Positions 1-11,453 of a DNA stretch of 64,000 nt are shown piece after piece. The notes under the pieces were generated by a model. That model had not been told where the DNA came from, searched no databases, and saw only the letters and a program-made list of their open reading frames with translations. Source of the DNA: Nymphaea colorata (lineage: Eukaryota > Streptophyta > Magnoliopsida > Nymphaeales > Nymphaeaceae); NCBI RefSeq assembly GCF_008831285.2, contig NC_045144.1, forward strand, positions 5,076,268 through 5,140,267, read 5' to 3'. How positions within the stretch are numbered: the first letter of the stretch is position 1; each line of letters opens with the position of its first letter. Position numbers and translations under genes: made by a program.

Positions 1-190
1 CAAGCGAAAGTGAAATGTATCAATAATAAACATAGCCATTGGGTGGATTACCCCTAGTCAACGTGCCAGAAACGGTTGATCTTCTTACCAACGAGCGAGC
101 CCTTTTCTCTCATTTTCAAAACAAAACTTCATTTTTTTGGAGCACTCCAAAAACCAAAACCAAAGAAATTTCGGGATGCAAACACTAAGG
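1..190. repeat. LTR-derived dispersed repeat (partial at window edge)
   Basis: The first 190 bases resemble 57429-57615: both run through a 'catagcc' block, a run containing 'caaaac', and end in 'gatgcaaacaacta' or 'gatgcaaacacta'. The second copy lies inside the LTR-like fragment nested in the copia element, so this is probably part of the same retroelement family. Its left boundary is outside the window. Confidence 0.55.
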
Positions 191-1454
191 TGCCCAGCTA
201 TGAAACTGAAAAGGTGCTGTTGGATGATATAGGGAGTCCTGTGGTCAATGATTTGATCTCAGATATAGAAGTTTGGGTTGCCTACACTCAAGAGAACCTT
301 AAGAATTTTGAGAATATTGGAAGCTCCTCAGTGGTGTGGTGTTGGGTTGCTTTTCTCCTTGCCAACATCGAGGCTAGTGAAAGAAACAATTATCATGGAG
401 TTAGCCTTGGGGAGGATGTTTCCAAAAGACATAGCAATGGCTTTAGTATGACTCTATGCAGCTGCCAAATGATGGTTCAAACATGTGCTATACTTAGTGT
501 CATTGTTGACGGCTGGCCCCCAACTACCTCAAAACACCTGGACACTGAACCTATTTTGATATGTTTCAAAAAAGCGTTGGCTGATGCTGAAATTGAGACT
601 GAGTTAATGGGATATTTGGAGGAACATAACAAATTACCTCGAGATGGTTTAGATGCTTATGTCGCCATGGTAAAAGACAGGTATGTGCTAGAAGTAGCAG
701 AGGGTGTTCATGGGAAAATTTCTACAGAACAACAGCTTCATTCCACAAGGAGGGACACATGCTTTACTAGCCTAGGGACCATCCCTACTGTAGTGAAATC
801 TTGGAGAAGTTCTAATGCATGATAGAAATTGATGGAAGTAGCATCAAGGCCTTTGGCTCCACAAGTGAATCCTCAAACATCAATAATGACATATGGCTAT
901 ATTCACGTGCATATGGCAGACCAATGATTGAATACTATGAGGGAACCAAACCGGCACCTTATGTACAAGGTAGCTTGTTACAACCACCAACGTTAGGGGC
1001 ATGCCACACTGCCTCCATATCTGTAGGATATATTTCCTTTTGGGGTAATGGAAAAGCATTCCCATATAAGCCCTATTGTGTTGGCGAAGAGGCCTTGTTC
1101 CTTATCTACATGGGATCAAGTGATGGACTGTTGAATGCTGATCATGACAAGTTTTAACTTGGAGGCAGACTGACATACAAAAGAGTATTGCAAGAAACCA
1201 GATTGAAGGATTGTAACCAAATCCGTAAGGGTGTAAATATAGACATGATTGAACTCTTGCAGTTGAATTGGCAATTCCTTTTCACTCTAGTTGAGGTTAA
1301 GAAACCTGAGGCCGAGATGGCAGCAACTCATAATGCAGAACACCTAGGTAAAGTGAACATAGTTTCCCCTTTTCACCAGATGGAAAAGAAAGACATTGAG
1401 CCCCGTAGTGTTTTCAACATTACTTTCCTGGCCCTGAATTTTGTGGAGATGTGA
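160..1454 (+). other. Unassigned broken open reading frames
   Basis: Three consecutive plus-strand open stretches (to 822, 819-1157, 1188-1454) follow the repeat at the window start. Each is in a different frame from the one before, and the first has no early ATG. I recognise no domain, zinc finger or catalytic motif. The closeness to an LTR-like repeat suggests a degraded retroelement coding region, but decayed host exons are equally possible. No product is assigned. Confidence 0.2.
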
Positions 1455-3304
1455 AACTACATCAAGGCTGAGGCCCATAATTTTACTAACTATGATACTC
1501 AAAGCAGGCCATGTGAAGAAACTATGAAAGATAAGGTGGAGGGTGGGACTGGGAGCCTCTAGGATTGGGTCCATGGGACTGACCTGGTATCAACTATAAA
1601 GGTAGTCGGCTGTTGTAATTAGGGGGCAGCACATCCATTAGAAGGGCATTGCTCTGGGAGGAAGGAACCCTAATCTAGGATTAGGGTTTGAGTGGGTGAG
1701 TTTGAGGAGTTTATGAGTGTGCTGTATCTTCTTGTATCCAACCTTGTAAGCCAGAGGCTATCACTAGTGCACTTCAAGAATTATAATGTTATAGCAAAAC
1801 CAAGGACAATAGAAGCAATCTAACGTAAAAATCTACTGCTTTACATGATCAGATTTTTCACTTCATTTTTCCAATATTTAACTTAAAGACTCAATAAAGA
1901 TGAACTTCCATTAGATGAGAAATGGTTTCCAGTATGATGTTCTGGCTCAAAAAGTAAGAAACCAACAGATAACAAAGTGGCCCTTGACCTGTAATACTGA
2001 AGTACATGGAAGAACTGGTCGGAAACTTGTTAAGACTTAAGACCGATAAGACTCATTTAGAAGGATTTGCTTAGGACATTCTCTCAAAGGATGTAAAACT
2101 AGAATTATTAAGGGCCAAATATTCAAGCTGACAAACTGCATTATATTTAGTCTGATTCAAGAACAACCCAGGCATAAAGCATATCCCCATTTACCATCCA
2201 TTGTTAAACATGGAAGGATGAGATTCTTAGAGTGTGATAATGTCTCATGAATGGAAGTGGAAGCTAAAAAATGAATGGTTACCCCTTCTTTCCGAAAAGG
2301 ATATGATAATCTCCATGCCTGGCATGAACTGTTTATGTGCAAAGTGTGAAAAAAGTCGGACAACAATACACTTTAAACACTATATTGTCTCAAATTTTTA
2401 AGACCCATTAACAGACCCTTTAATAGTGAAGAGTGCTAACCCTATGAACAAGCAAACAGTTAAAATACTTATTGAACAAAAGCATGGATAACAGAAAAAA
2501 GGCCAAGACCAGCTATCTACTTTGCTATCTATAAAATTGTGGTAACCATAAGTGAAATTGGACGCATGAAGGAAATTTATGGCAAGTAAGAAATGTGCAT
2601 TTCATGTGGAGAGGAAACTTCCGAGAATCTCGTGGTACCCAAAAGTTATAAAATTATAAATTTGGCAACTAATAATGGTATATGGTGCTTGCTGGATCTT
2701 CACCCTTTTCTGAAGGATTTTACTGTCATCTTTGTTATTAGGAGAACTCAAACCACCAGAAATGATATAAAGCTTAAAGGAAATTTAGTCTTGAAAAGAT
2801 CCTAATGTTTTGTTGCCATGCAAGGCTAATAAAACTCGCTGGTTCGGAATCTTGTTGAACTCTTATCAAATCTAAATACCTGTTTTTGCAAACTAGCGGT
2901 ACACCAGGACACAGCTTAACATCTTGCAGGTGTAGACCTTTATGGAGGAGAAACATTTTTTCCGTTAACTAGGGGGTAGGGGCCTTGATCAAGAAAACAA
3001 GAAAGGCATACACGAGTATGAATTGGGTTCACGTTAGCTTTTGTTTGGTCTATATCTACCATGTGTGAATTAACTAGACCAGATATGGTCCAAGCAACTG
3101 GTCCTGCCTGATAGTACCACCTCCACCTTATTGGGTAAGCTATAAAACATCATATCACAGAAACTTGAAAATTTTATCACACAATAAAGCGATATATGTT
3201 TAATGGCATAATAAAATAAAAGCATGAATATTTTGGTGACAGATACAGGGAAAGATCTGTACCATTTTCATAGTGGAGGCAAACAAATTTAACTGACTTT
3301 ATTA

Positions 3305-3372
<68 letters not shown>

Positions 3373-4035
3373 GGTAACCCCATTTTTTTTTTCATTGAGC
3401 ATGAAGTTTATAGTTAACAAATTTTAGATTGGCTTTGAGGTCATTAGTGACCTGAGTCGCGTACGACTGTCCTATTTAACTGGACCAGATTCACCCAAAT
3501 TCAACCACTAATTTTAACTTTTATATAATGAGCTCCGTGGGGCACATGCTCGCTGCACAGGGCCCCCACCTACCTACACTGTTTTGCTTATTAGTGCTCC
3601 TCGACCAAAAAATTTATGGCTGACAGCAAGCTAAGGTAAGCTCAAAAGAGAACCATGAATGGGCAAAACATGTGTTCCTGCCTGAACAAACAACCTGTCT
3701 TACACAGCACCAGATCTGGATCAGATCATTCGTTCTCGGCATGCAGCACAGCCACGTTCTCTAATACCGACGCAGCTCTAAACCCTATCTTAGTTCTCCT
3801 TCCACTCACTTGAACATCTCCAACTAGTTGGAGTTCAACTTTTCCGATGACATAAAGGTCGAAACTGATATTAAGTAGATTTGATTTTAGTTAACATTCA
3901 AATTCAATTGGACTTGTGTCCAACATGGTCACTGAACTACAATATCCACATATATTATCCAGCTAGGTTTCCATGGACTACACCTTACTCTGATAAATTC
4001 CAATGGCTCTCCTCATTGTATTCGGTGACTGCTAG
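1455..4035. other. Intergenic, no gene recognised
   Basis: AT-rich sequence with only short ORFs and no recognisable domain. It holds an 'accctaatctaggattagggttt' style block near 1670-1690, common in plant repeats, and the (AT)n tract listed separately. The first WAT1 remnant begins at its right edge. Confidence 0.5.
3307..3368. repeat. (AT)n microsatellite
   Basis: About 60 bases of uninterrupted AT dinucleotides. Similar tracts recur at 31901-31942, 41241-41327, 42608-42661 and 46318-46359. Confidence 0.95.
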
Positions 4036-5928
4036 TTAGAGAGAACCATGAATGCTTTGTAATCCACCAGCAAATTGATCAACAGCATCTTTTTCTTCCT
4101 TTCTGCTCTCTTCTGGCCTTCCTCCCGGAGGCTTTGGGTGCACACCATCCAAACCTGCTTTGGCTCCTTCTCCAGCCACTGGCTTTTGTGTTGGAAGCCT
4201 ACCAAGCCCCTCAATCTCTTTCCCTTTGCCCCACAACACAGTGTACAGGCCCATGATGATCAATCCGGTGCCCAACACACTATAGTCAATTAATCAAGAT
4301 TATGATACAGTCAGTATAAAACTCTAGGTGTTGAATATTGGTGATAAAAAGTAAGTTCCAGCAGTCTAATAATTGTGTAGTTTGTTGTGCTTACTTATAG
4401 GAGGCCGCAGTCAATCTTCATCAAATAAAGGAGTAGAGATGATAAGCACAAAGTTTTGGCTCAAATACTTATTTCTGATAGCTAGGGATGTTAATGTATC
4501 TCATTTTTATTGGATATCTGACTGAACCATTTCAAAAAATCGGATGTGGAAAAAAATTTATATCCGATTAAAAGTCAGATCAGATTCAGATTTAAGAAAT
4601 GACAACATATGGAAGGATTTAGATTCAGATATACATAAATACTCAATTGGATTTGGGCTGGATCTACTATATTGAATGTTCTTATATTTTGAAAATCAGC
4701 CGGATTCGGTTCAAAAATTTGGATTTGGATTCAAAAATGACTTTTCCTTCATTATTATTTGAATCTGTATACATGCATATATGAAAAAGTAGATACAGTT
4801 AAGAGTATATCTGATTTAAATCTGAACATCCCTACTGACAGTGATTTTCTCATGTAACGATTCACAGTTTACCTTCCCAAATGAAGAGGCTCCTCAATCA
4901 ATATGGATCCAAACAGGGTGACAATGATGAGAGGCAAGGGGGTAAACACAGAGACAAACAAATGTCCTCTCTTTTGGATGCCCCATAGCATGACTAACAG
5001 CACCATCCCTGATATCACAACCCCCTGCGAGCCCATCCACAAAATTAAGTAGAAAATATATGTAAATGGCCTAATTATGAATGGGTTCTTGCCTCAATGC
5101 ATTCCCGGGGGAGGGGTGGTAACCAAGCTATGGTTTCGAGTATGAGAGCATGGTATGGGTTACTTCAGCACCGTACCACCTGGTACCTGGCCCAATGTAA
5201 ATATAGATTTGAGTTTTTGTGCACGCAACAAGTATGTATGCGGGAGGTGTTTTGGTCGTTGCACACTCATATACATAATTTTTGTCGCAAATACACCAGC
5301 TTCTGTATAAATAGGTGGTTGTGATTAGATGAAGTTCAAGATGGAGAGAGGATTTCTGCTCATATATATATATATATATATATACATACAATTTTTCTAA
5401 AGAAAATTTCCATTTAATGAGAGGCCAAAGTAGAGATTTAGATGAGAAGAAAGCGGAAAGAAGGCATACCACGTAGAGGGCAGTGAAGAGATTAACATCC
5501 CACATCCCAATGGAGCTTCCATGCAGATGCATCTCTCTCAGTAATGGCTGCAATGCATGTGCACTGGACGGCTGCAATCAGATTGAGTAACGCAGTGCTC
5601 GTATACGGGTCTGGGTACCTCTCGCTCCTCTTCCCCTGTCATTAGAGATCAGTTTAATTAAATAATTAATTTACTTAATTCTATTTTTGTTAGAAGAAAA
5701 AATGGAACATAATTGATTGATATGCTTGAGGGAGTAGTAAATCATTACATGGATGATGAACCATATGGCACAGCACAAAGTGTTTGCTGTAGCCAAGAGC
5801 GATCCCAGCGCTAGGTTTCCCAGCTCTGGCGGCCCAGCCTGCCGGCACACCAGGTGGGCAGGAATGGGCCAGAGCTGGAGTCTTGTGCCCTTTGCAGAAG
5901 GTGAGCACTGCAGCTTCACCCATCCCTA
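4036..5928 (-). pseudogene. WAT1-related (EamA/MtN21) transporter remnant 1
   Basis: WAT1-related proteins are multi-pass membrane transporters of the drug/metabolite (EamA) superfamily; WAT1 itself exports auxin from the vacuole. Four C-terminal exons remain on the minus strand. Exon 4 is about 5749-5928, exon 5 is 5470-5635, exon 6 is 4873-5024 (152 nt, intact, reads '..HLFVSVFTPLPLIIV..'), and exon 7 is 4036-4279 with its own stop. Splice sites are GT-AG. Exon 7 starts with the family signature 'GLIIMGLYTVLWGKGKE'. Exon 5 is 166 nt instead of the 159 nt in the paralogues because 'gggatgt' is tandemly duplicated, shifting the frame. Exon 4 has a one-base G insertion before 'LQLWPIPAH'. Exons 1-3 are missing: coding sequence stops at 5928, where an 'agggatgt' repeat begins. 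A repeat also sits in the intron between exons 6 and 7. The gene is not functional as written. Confidence 0.85.
4484..4833. repeat. Short non-autonomous repeat, 'agggatgt' family
   Basis: About 350 bases starting 'agggatgtt' and ending 'acatccct', a short terminal inverted repeat. The interior is rich in 'ggatttgg' and 'cagattcag' words. It lies in the last intron of WAT1 remnant 1. Related sequences occur at 5928-6140, about 43800-43931, 45904-46090 and 47163-47400. No clear target-site duplication is seen. Confidence 0.6.
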
Positions 5929-6140
5929 GGGATGTCAACGGATCAGATTCGGATCGGATAAACCTTTTACCATATCCGACTTTTCGGATATTCATATAAT
6001 CGGATTCGGATTAAGACTCGAATTCGGATGAGAAGAAGTTTATACCATATCTGAATCCGATTTTAAAATCCACATCCGAATCCGATCCGAATCCGATTTT
6101 TAGTTATACTTAAATCTGATCCGAATCCGATTACATTTCG
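5928..6140. repeat. 'agggatgt' family repeat interrupting a WAT1 exon
   Basis: Begins 'agggatgtcaacgg' and is dense in 'ccgaatccga'/'tcggattcgg' words. Its left end falls exactly where the WAT1 exon 4 coding sequence stops, so it (or a rearrangement using it) removed the 5' half of that gene. The right end is unclear. Confidence 0.6.
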
Positions 6141-6518
6141 GGATATTACGTCATTTTAGATGGTATGGGGTAATTTTGAAATGTATAGATACCGGTACGC
6201 AATTACGGACTCTTTGATGGGTGAAATCCGTAATTGTCCTTATTATAAAATGGTAGTGGTTCCTGGGGTCGTGCAATGGTTGCCTGAAACATTGGTTTCT
6301 AGGGTTTTCCTCTTCCCCATCTGAGAGAGACCTCAAGCGCGCCGCACGTACCCTGAAAGACCCTGCTGCGATCTTCCCGTGCACCAGATCAGATGGATTC
6401 AGGTACGCTTCCGCTTCAGTTTAAGGTTTCGTTTATTTCAATGATTTAGCATGAGCATGATTCTGTTTTAGGGTATATACGTTTGGTTTTGTATATGCGA
6501 TATGGGGAGAAATCTCAA
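6141..6518. other. Exon-like GC-richer stretch, unassigned
   Basis: A less AT-rich patch around 6255-6400 contains an ATG followed by a consensus donor ('atggattcag' then 'gtacgc'), so it could be a short first exon with 5' UTR. No downstream exon can be linked to it. I see no recognisable protein. Confidence 0.2.
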
Positions 6519-7282
6519 CAGTACGTTGTTACTTTTTTATTGTTCTCGTAGAAAAGATTAAAAGTGAAAGGTAGAAAAGATGAGTGACATGGATATAGTA
6601 AAATTAATGCCCCAAATAGCAAGACAGTAGGCCAAATCAAATTAGAGTCCGTATACAAAAAAGAAAACCTACAGCCTTTCCTTTCTAAGCAACCGTCGAA
6701 ACAATGTGGTGCCTAGAGGGATTGCTATTTCTACGACTGCCATGTGAGTGTTGCAAGTCTTTTAACAATTTAGCAGTGGCGACGAGTCTCCATCAGCCCA
6801 GTAGGGAGCCTAGAGGTTACCTTGTGATGGAATCCTGCTACGAGTTGGTGAACCAGAAAGAAGTTGGTAAAAATAGTTTTAACAGCCTTTTTGCATAACA
6901 CGAGAACTTCCCTGTTGAAGATAATTGAAAGAGAGAGAGAGATTTGTGGACACTAGGCGTTTTAATCTTGATGTTTATGTTTTTTTTGCAATTTAATTGC
7001 ACTGATATGATATCAAGAATAGGTTGATCCAAAACATATGTTAAGTTGATCATTTGTTAGGCTTTGTTAGGCTGCAAGTATGTTTTTATAATAAGAAAAA
7101 AATGAATGGCCCTCATAACAGCAACATTTTGACAATAAATAAAATCTACATTTTCCTAAAACAACTTAAATCAAAGCATGATTTTATAAATATGTTAATA
7201 TGTTTACATTTTATATAAAAATCATTTTTAGCAAAAAAATAGAAGGTTTTTATATCTCAATCTCTCCCTCTCCCTCTCTCAA

Positions 7283-7332
<50 letters not shown>

Positions 7333-7660
7333 CATATTAAGAGAGAGAGAGAGAGAGATATGACGACTGAATTTTTCATTAAAATGTATTTAAACAAAAT
7401 ATGGACATCCTAACATTTCTGTAAATACTAATTAGTCATAAAGGAAGTCTTAATATAAGTTGTTATTCAAAAAAATATTAGTTTTTCTACTAGTAAAATT
7501 TTGATGTTATAAAAGTAATTGATTTTTCAATTACTATGAAAGCACCATTTGACTCAAAAGAATAATTAACTTAATATGCATATTTCATTAAAGCCTTCTT
7601 TACATCATATCAATATGGTTGGTGCAAAAGTTCTAAACCATCTATTTTGAGGGATTTAGT
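6519..7660 (+). repeat. 1.1 kb dispersed repeat, copy 1 of an inverted pair
   Basis: The reverse complement of 47775-48918 matches across this interval. The match runs from the 'gttgttac..ttattgttctcg' end, through the 'gtggtgcctagagggattg' block and the internal GA/TA microsatellites, to 'aaaccatct'. A shorter relative lies at 42350-42510. No coding capacity is evident. The family is unknown. Confidence 0.8.
7266..7356. repeat. (CT)n-(TA)n-(GA)n compound microsatellite
   Basis: Runs of CT, then TA, then GA that together form an imperfect palindrome. They lie inside the 1.1 kb dispersed repeat. Confidence 0.9.
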
Positions 7661-7705
7661 TTTAGCTTAATCCCTGCCGTAGTTTTCTGGGATTTACAAA
7701 TTACC

Positions 7706-7780
<75 letters not shown>

Positions 7781-8469
7781 TTTATCCCATACCATACATT
7801 TCTAGTCCAACAAGAATTCGTCTTGAAAGATATTCTAGATAAAAAGATGGACATGCAATATAACGCATGTACTTATGATTAAATTCAAGCTATGCTCAGA
7901 AAAAATGTTGATTTTTATACTGCTGAAAATTTCAATATATTCTAGAAGCTATTAATATTTGATGATTGAAAGAATACATTTAATTCCTAGGTAGGAACAC
8001 ACCACATGTTTAATATATATCAAAATAACACACCTCTCATATATATCAAATTATTCTTAAGAGTTAATTATATCAAAAAACTTACATTAAAGTAATACGT
8101 TTTAAATGGTGATCGGGTTAATTCATACTTATACTTAATACTGGTGGCCTAAACCCCCAAAATAGTCCCCGAACAACAAAAAGTGGAATCTCTCTCTATA
8201 AGAACAAAAAAGTAACAATGATCAGACGAAATCGAGGTATGGGGCGCTCGAGCAAAAAAAGGGGAAAACAATCTCCGTAAGAACAAAAATAACAAGGGCA
8301 TTAACACCTGACCTTCGACCACATTCTGGTATGAGTTGTTGTTAATCAACAGCTTTTACTTACTTAGACCATGTTTGTCCGTGATACTCCTACAAATTTA
8401 TAACTGACAGCTAGCTGTCAATAAAAGTTGAGTTTCAACACAAATAATTGACAAGACAACCTGCCGTCA
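7661..8469. other. AT-rich intergenic DNA
   Basis: No gene recognised. The first part contains a (TA)(TG)(GA) compound microsatellite at 7705-7779. Confidence 0.6.
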
Positions 8470-8600
8470 GTAAAAGGACTTTAATCATGAAATTTTTTCG
8501 GAAACTCAATGATGTAAAAGTTTTCTAATGACCTGTCAGCACCATCGCTGAAAATGTTATTCATTGACAGCTCTTGAACCTCGTTGGTGAAACTTTCTTT
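8470..8600. repeat. Half copy of the 'gacctg-cagc-accatcg' hairpin repeat
   Basis: Contains 'ttttctaatgacctgtcag', 'accatcgctgaaaatgtt' and 'gaacctcgttggtgaaact' in the same order as the complete palindromic copy at 42773-42934. The second arm is missing. Other copies are at 9118-9235, 34255-34370 and 40982-41110. Confidence 0.7.
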
Positions 8601-9035
8601 TTATATACTGGTCTTATGCATACAGGTTAATAAGAAAGCAGTGGAAGTATGTATTTTTCATATATATATATATATATATATATATTGTCTCTCTTAAGAC
8701 GCACTCTGTCTTTCTCGCTCTTTATAATGTGGGTGTTGCATTACAGCTGGAGTTGACAAAGATGGACACAGTCTTAAGAAGATGATGATTCAATACTTGC
8801 CTGAATTGGCAGACATCCATATAATGCTGATGTGACTTCACTATTTACAAACAACAATCTCCAGTTTCCTTCATTAAACTCATGAGGCGAAACAGCTACT
8901 CGAAACTTAAAACCTAAAGGACGTTCCTAATAAGTAGCGAGGGCTGCGGCTTCGTCAATGCAGTGCTCCAAAGTTGGGGATTCAAAATTTTCCAAATTTT
9001 TGGCAAGCGGGATTCCAACTTTAGATGGATCTCGC

Positions 9036-9240
9036 TGGCGAATGCTGCCTGCCAATTTTGACCGTAAATAAATTCATATGGACCAATTTACATGATCGTT
9101 CATTAAGCGGTTGAGAGTCAAGTAAGCAAGACAGCTCTTGAACTTCGTTGGTGAAACTTTACTTTTATTGACGGGTCATTTTCATACCGTCAGTGAATAA
9201 CATTTTTAGTGATGATGCTGACAGGTCATGAGCAAGAATA
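9036..9240. repeat. Repeat copy holding the uninterrupted hAT target site
   Basis: Reads 'ctggcgaatgctgcctgcc' straight into 'gtaaataaattcatatg' and then 'cattaagcggttgagagtca'. The same sequence flanks the hAT element on its two sides (left flank ending 34911, right flank from 40888). This copy therefore shows the pre-insertion state. The distal part (9118-9235) is a hairpin-family fragment. Confidence 0.75.
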
Positions 9241-9334
9241 ACATAAACATCAAGATTAAAACGCCAAGTTTTTATCCCTGACCCAGCATTCTGGTTTATA
9301 TATCCCTGACCTCTTGAGCAAAGAAAACATAAAC

Positions 9335-9478
9335 ATCAAGCTTGTAATCCAAGGTGTACTTACTAAGAAATAAGAACATCTGTTAAGAATATAATTTTAG
9401 TGACTTGCAATCAAGCTTGTAATCCGAGGTGCACTTATTAAGAAATAAGAACATCTGTTAAAGATATAATTTTACCTG
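9335..9478. repeat. Two-unit tandem duplication, about 76 bp period
   Basis: The block starting 'aagcttgtaatcc' and running through 'aacatctgttaa' occurs twice in a row. The same two-unit array is present at 22645-22786, so the tandem duplication is older than the segmental duplication. Confidence 0.8.
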
Positions 9479-9602
9479 ACATATTTCACGTTAAAGATAT
9501 TCCAGAATCATTAATTTTGAAGTAAAAAACTTGTTCTAATTAGCACCTTTGAGTGATTGTAATTACTTTCATGTCATTCACAAACTGTTGTTGTATCTCA
9601 AG

Positions 9603-10043
9603 GGTGTTATTCTGGTCAATGTTGCTCATGGTGGCCTCCTAGACTATGAAGCTGTTAAATCCTCTCCTGAATCTGGACATTTGGGTGGTCTGGGAATTGA
9701 CGTTGCATGGACTGAGCCATTTGATCCAGATGATCAAATTCTTAAGCATCCTAATGTGCTGATCACACCTCATATTGCTGGAGTTACTGAATATTCCTAC
9801 AGATCTATGGCAAAGGTTTGATTATTGGCAAGTCAATTTGGAACGTTATCATGTATTCTTTCATGCCTGAACAACCACGCCCCCTTCTTTTCTCTCTCTC
9901 TCTCTCTCTTTTTTTCTCTTGCATGGAAATAATTGTAGTTCTTGTTTTTCTAATTAATGGTGATCGTGGTGCAGGTTGTTGGAGATTGTGCTCTTCACTT
10001 GCATGCTGGAACACCATTGACAGGAATAGAGTTTGTCAACTGA
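9603..10043 (+). pseudogene. D-isomer-specific 2-hydroxyacid dehydrogenase, last two exons (copy A)
   Basis: Exon 9603-9815 follows an AG acceptor and is followed by a GT donor at 9816. The final exon is 9975-10043, after 'gtgcag', and ends in TGA. The joined reading frame is open. It encodes the C-terminal part of the NAD-binding/catalytic region of this oxidoreductase family: a VNVA-x-GG loop, 'GLGIDVAWTEPFDPDD' with the conserved Glu, then 'VLITPHIAGVTEYS' with the catalytic His. The conserved Arg of the 'ARGG' motif is His here (CAT instead of CGT), which should impair catalysis. No upstream exons coding the substrate and nucleotide-binding halves are seen, so this is a 3' gene remnant. 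The sequence resembles the plant family annotated as phosphoglycerate dehydrogenase-like. The exact substrate is unknown. Confidence 0.8.
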
Positions 10044-11453
10044 ATGCCAACAATTTTAATGGTCTACTAGACATTTGTGTTTAGGTGCAATTTGGTAGAT
10101 GATTGGAGTTGTGCTTTCTCTATGGATAGGCGTACAAAATAATAAGAAAGTATGGCACGTGTGGGAATGTAACCCATTTTTTCTTTTGAAAAATGATGGA
10201 AGTTTGAGAAGAAAACTTAAATAATTTAATCCCTTGGATCAATGCAGGTTCTGTTGGTCCTAAGAGCCAATTGGTATGGCCATCGACAGATTAGACAAAA
10301 GGTGGTGGTGAAATTTGATCAGATTTTCATCTACATTTGTTGGATATCGAAGCAAATAGCAGAACTGACGTAGGAAACTCTTCGATTTGCCTTAGTTCTT
10401 TGTCATTCGTATGTTGTCAGACATAGGCGTTGGACCACAGCAACCAAGAAGCAAAAGAAGCAAAATGGATACATGGAACAATGTAATGGAAATAGAAGCA
10501 AGGAAACAAGCAAGGAAACAGACAGACAAAATTGCTACGAAGTGAGAGCGAGATGGTGGTGATAATTGTATAGGCAAAAATATGAACATTAAAGTGGTGG
10601 TAATAATTAAAAAACCTGAAAGTAGGTAGTAAGTAACATAAAAGTTGATGGAAAATTAATTGTACACCTACAACAAGATAATGTCATTTATGATACGGTA
10701 AAAAATCACAAGGTACATTAAGAAAAAAGATAAAACAAAGAAAGAAATGAAACGACAGAAGGGGAAGTGAAAATGAACAATGTAAGAAGAAAGTTCCCTG
10801 TTCTAAGTAAGTGAAGTTTCACACAAATGGGAAACCAGATTCACCAAGTTTCTACCAAATGAGATTCTAATTGGGATTCAGACTCATCCTGTCAGGTTCT
10901 CAGACTTGGATGAATAACTGTAGATTGAATGCTGATTAAACATTTAAACCCATCCAATCTACATATATACTCATTGGATGTGATCTTGAACTAGACACTA
11001 AAGATGCCAACATCTCCATCTCATTGTCAGTGGTATGGATAGTTAAGATTTAACTTGTTTATAGTTCCAAATTATTTCATTGGAGACTAACAAGAATGAA
11101 CATTCTATTGCTGATTAGAGACTAACAAGGAACTATGTGATGGTAGCTACTGGTGGTTCACATGCACTTGCTGGATTGCTGATTGGAGACTAACAAGAAA
11201 CTATGTGACCGTAGCTACTGGTGGTTCCACATTCAAAAAGTCGGATGTTCAGAGAATAGACTTGTACTCCTGCCAACTTGAAAAAGGAGATGATTCTGCT
11301 GTTACACAAACTTGAAAGGTTGACATCCCATCTTGGTTTGTTGTGAAGATGTTTTTGCTTTCCAAGAATGCTTCTAATTCATTGAGGGAGGCAACGACCT
11401 TGTGGCCATTTACTAGAATTCTCCCAAATCCATGGCCACCCCTTGCAAACCAC
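10044..11453. other. Downstream flank of the dehydrogenase remnant
   Basis: Duplicated flanking DNA, without a recognisable gene. From about 10650 it matches 23205 onward and 49670 onward. Around 11080-11235 a unit containing 'gagactaacaag' and 'actatgtgac' is repeated in tandem. Sequence from 11336 to 11453 is unique within the window. Confidence 0.6.

Larger units (their letters stand above)
9335..11335 (+). repeat. Segmental duplication copy A
   Basis: Shares sequence with copy B (from 22620) and, in its 3' part from about 10650, with copy C (from 49670). Shared landmarks are the dehydrogenase exon, a 'ggaaaattaattgtacacct' block (A and B), a 'cagaaggggaagtgaaa' type block, and repeated 'gagactaacaag..actatgtga' units. 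Copy A ends abruptly near 11335, just before the gypsy element. Copy B instead continues into WAT1 flanking sequence. Confidence 0.8.

Noticed and set aside
6388-6404. ATG followed by a consensus splice donor, possibly the first exon of the dehydrogenase gene at 9603
   Set aside because: All middle exons are missing and repeats intervene, so the link cannot be supported.
8740-8860. Exon-like stretch after 'gcattacag' that is open for about 30 codons
   Set aside because: No recognisable domain, no downstream donor that connects to another exon, and a stop soon after; support is too weak to annotate.
9818-10084. 88-residue ORF overlapping the dehydrogenase intron
   Set aside because: It reads through an intron with a CT-rich tract; the last exon is in a different frame and better supported.
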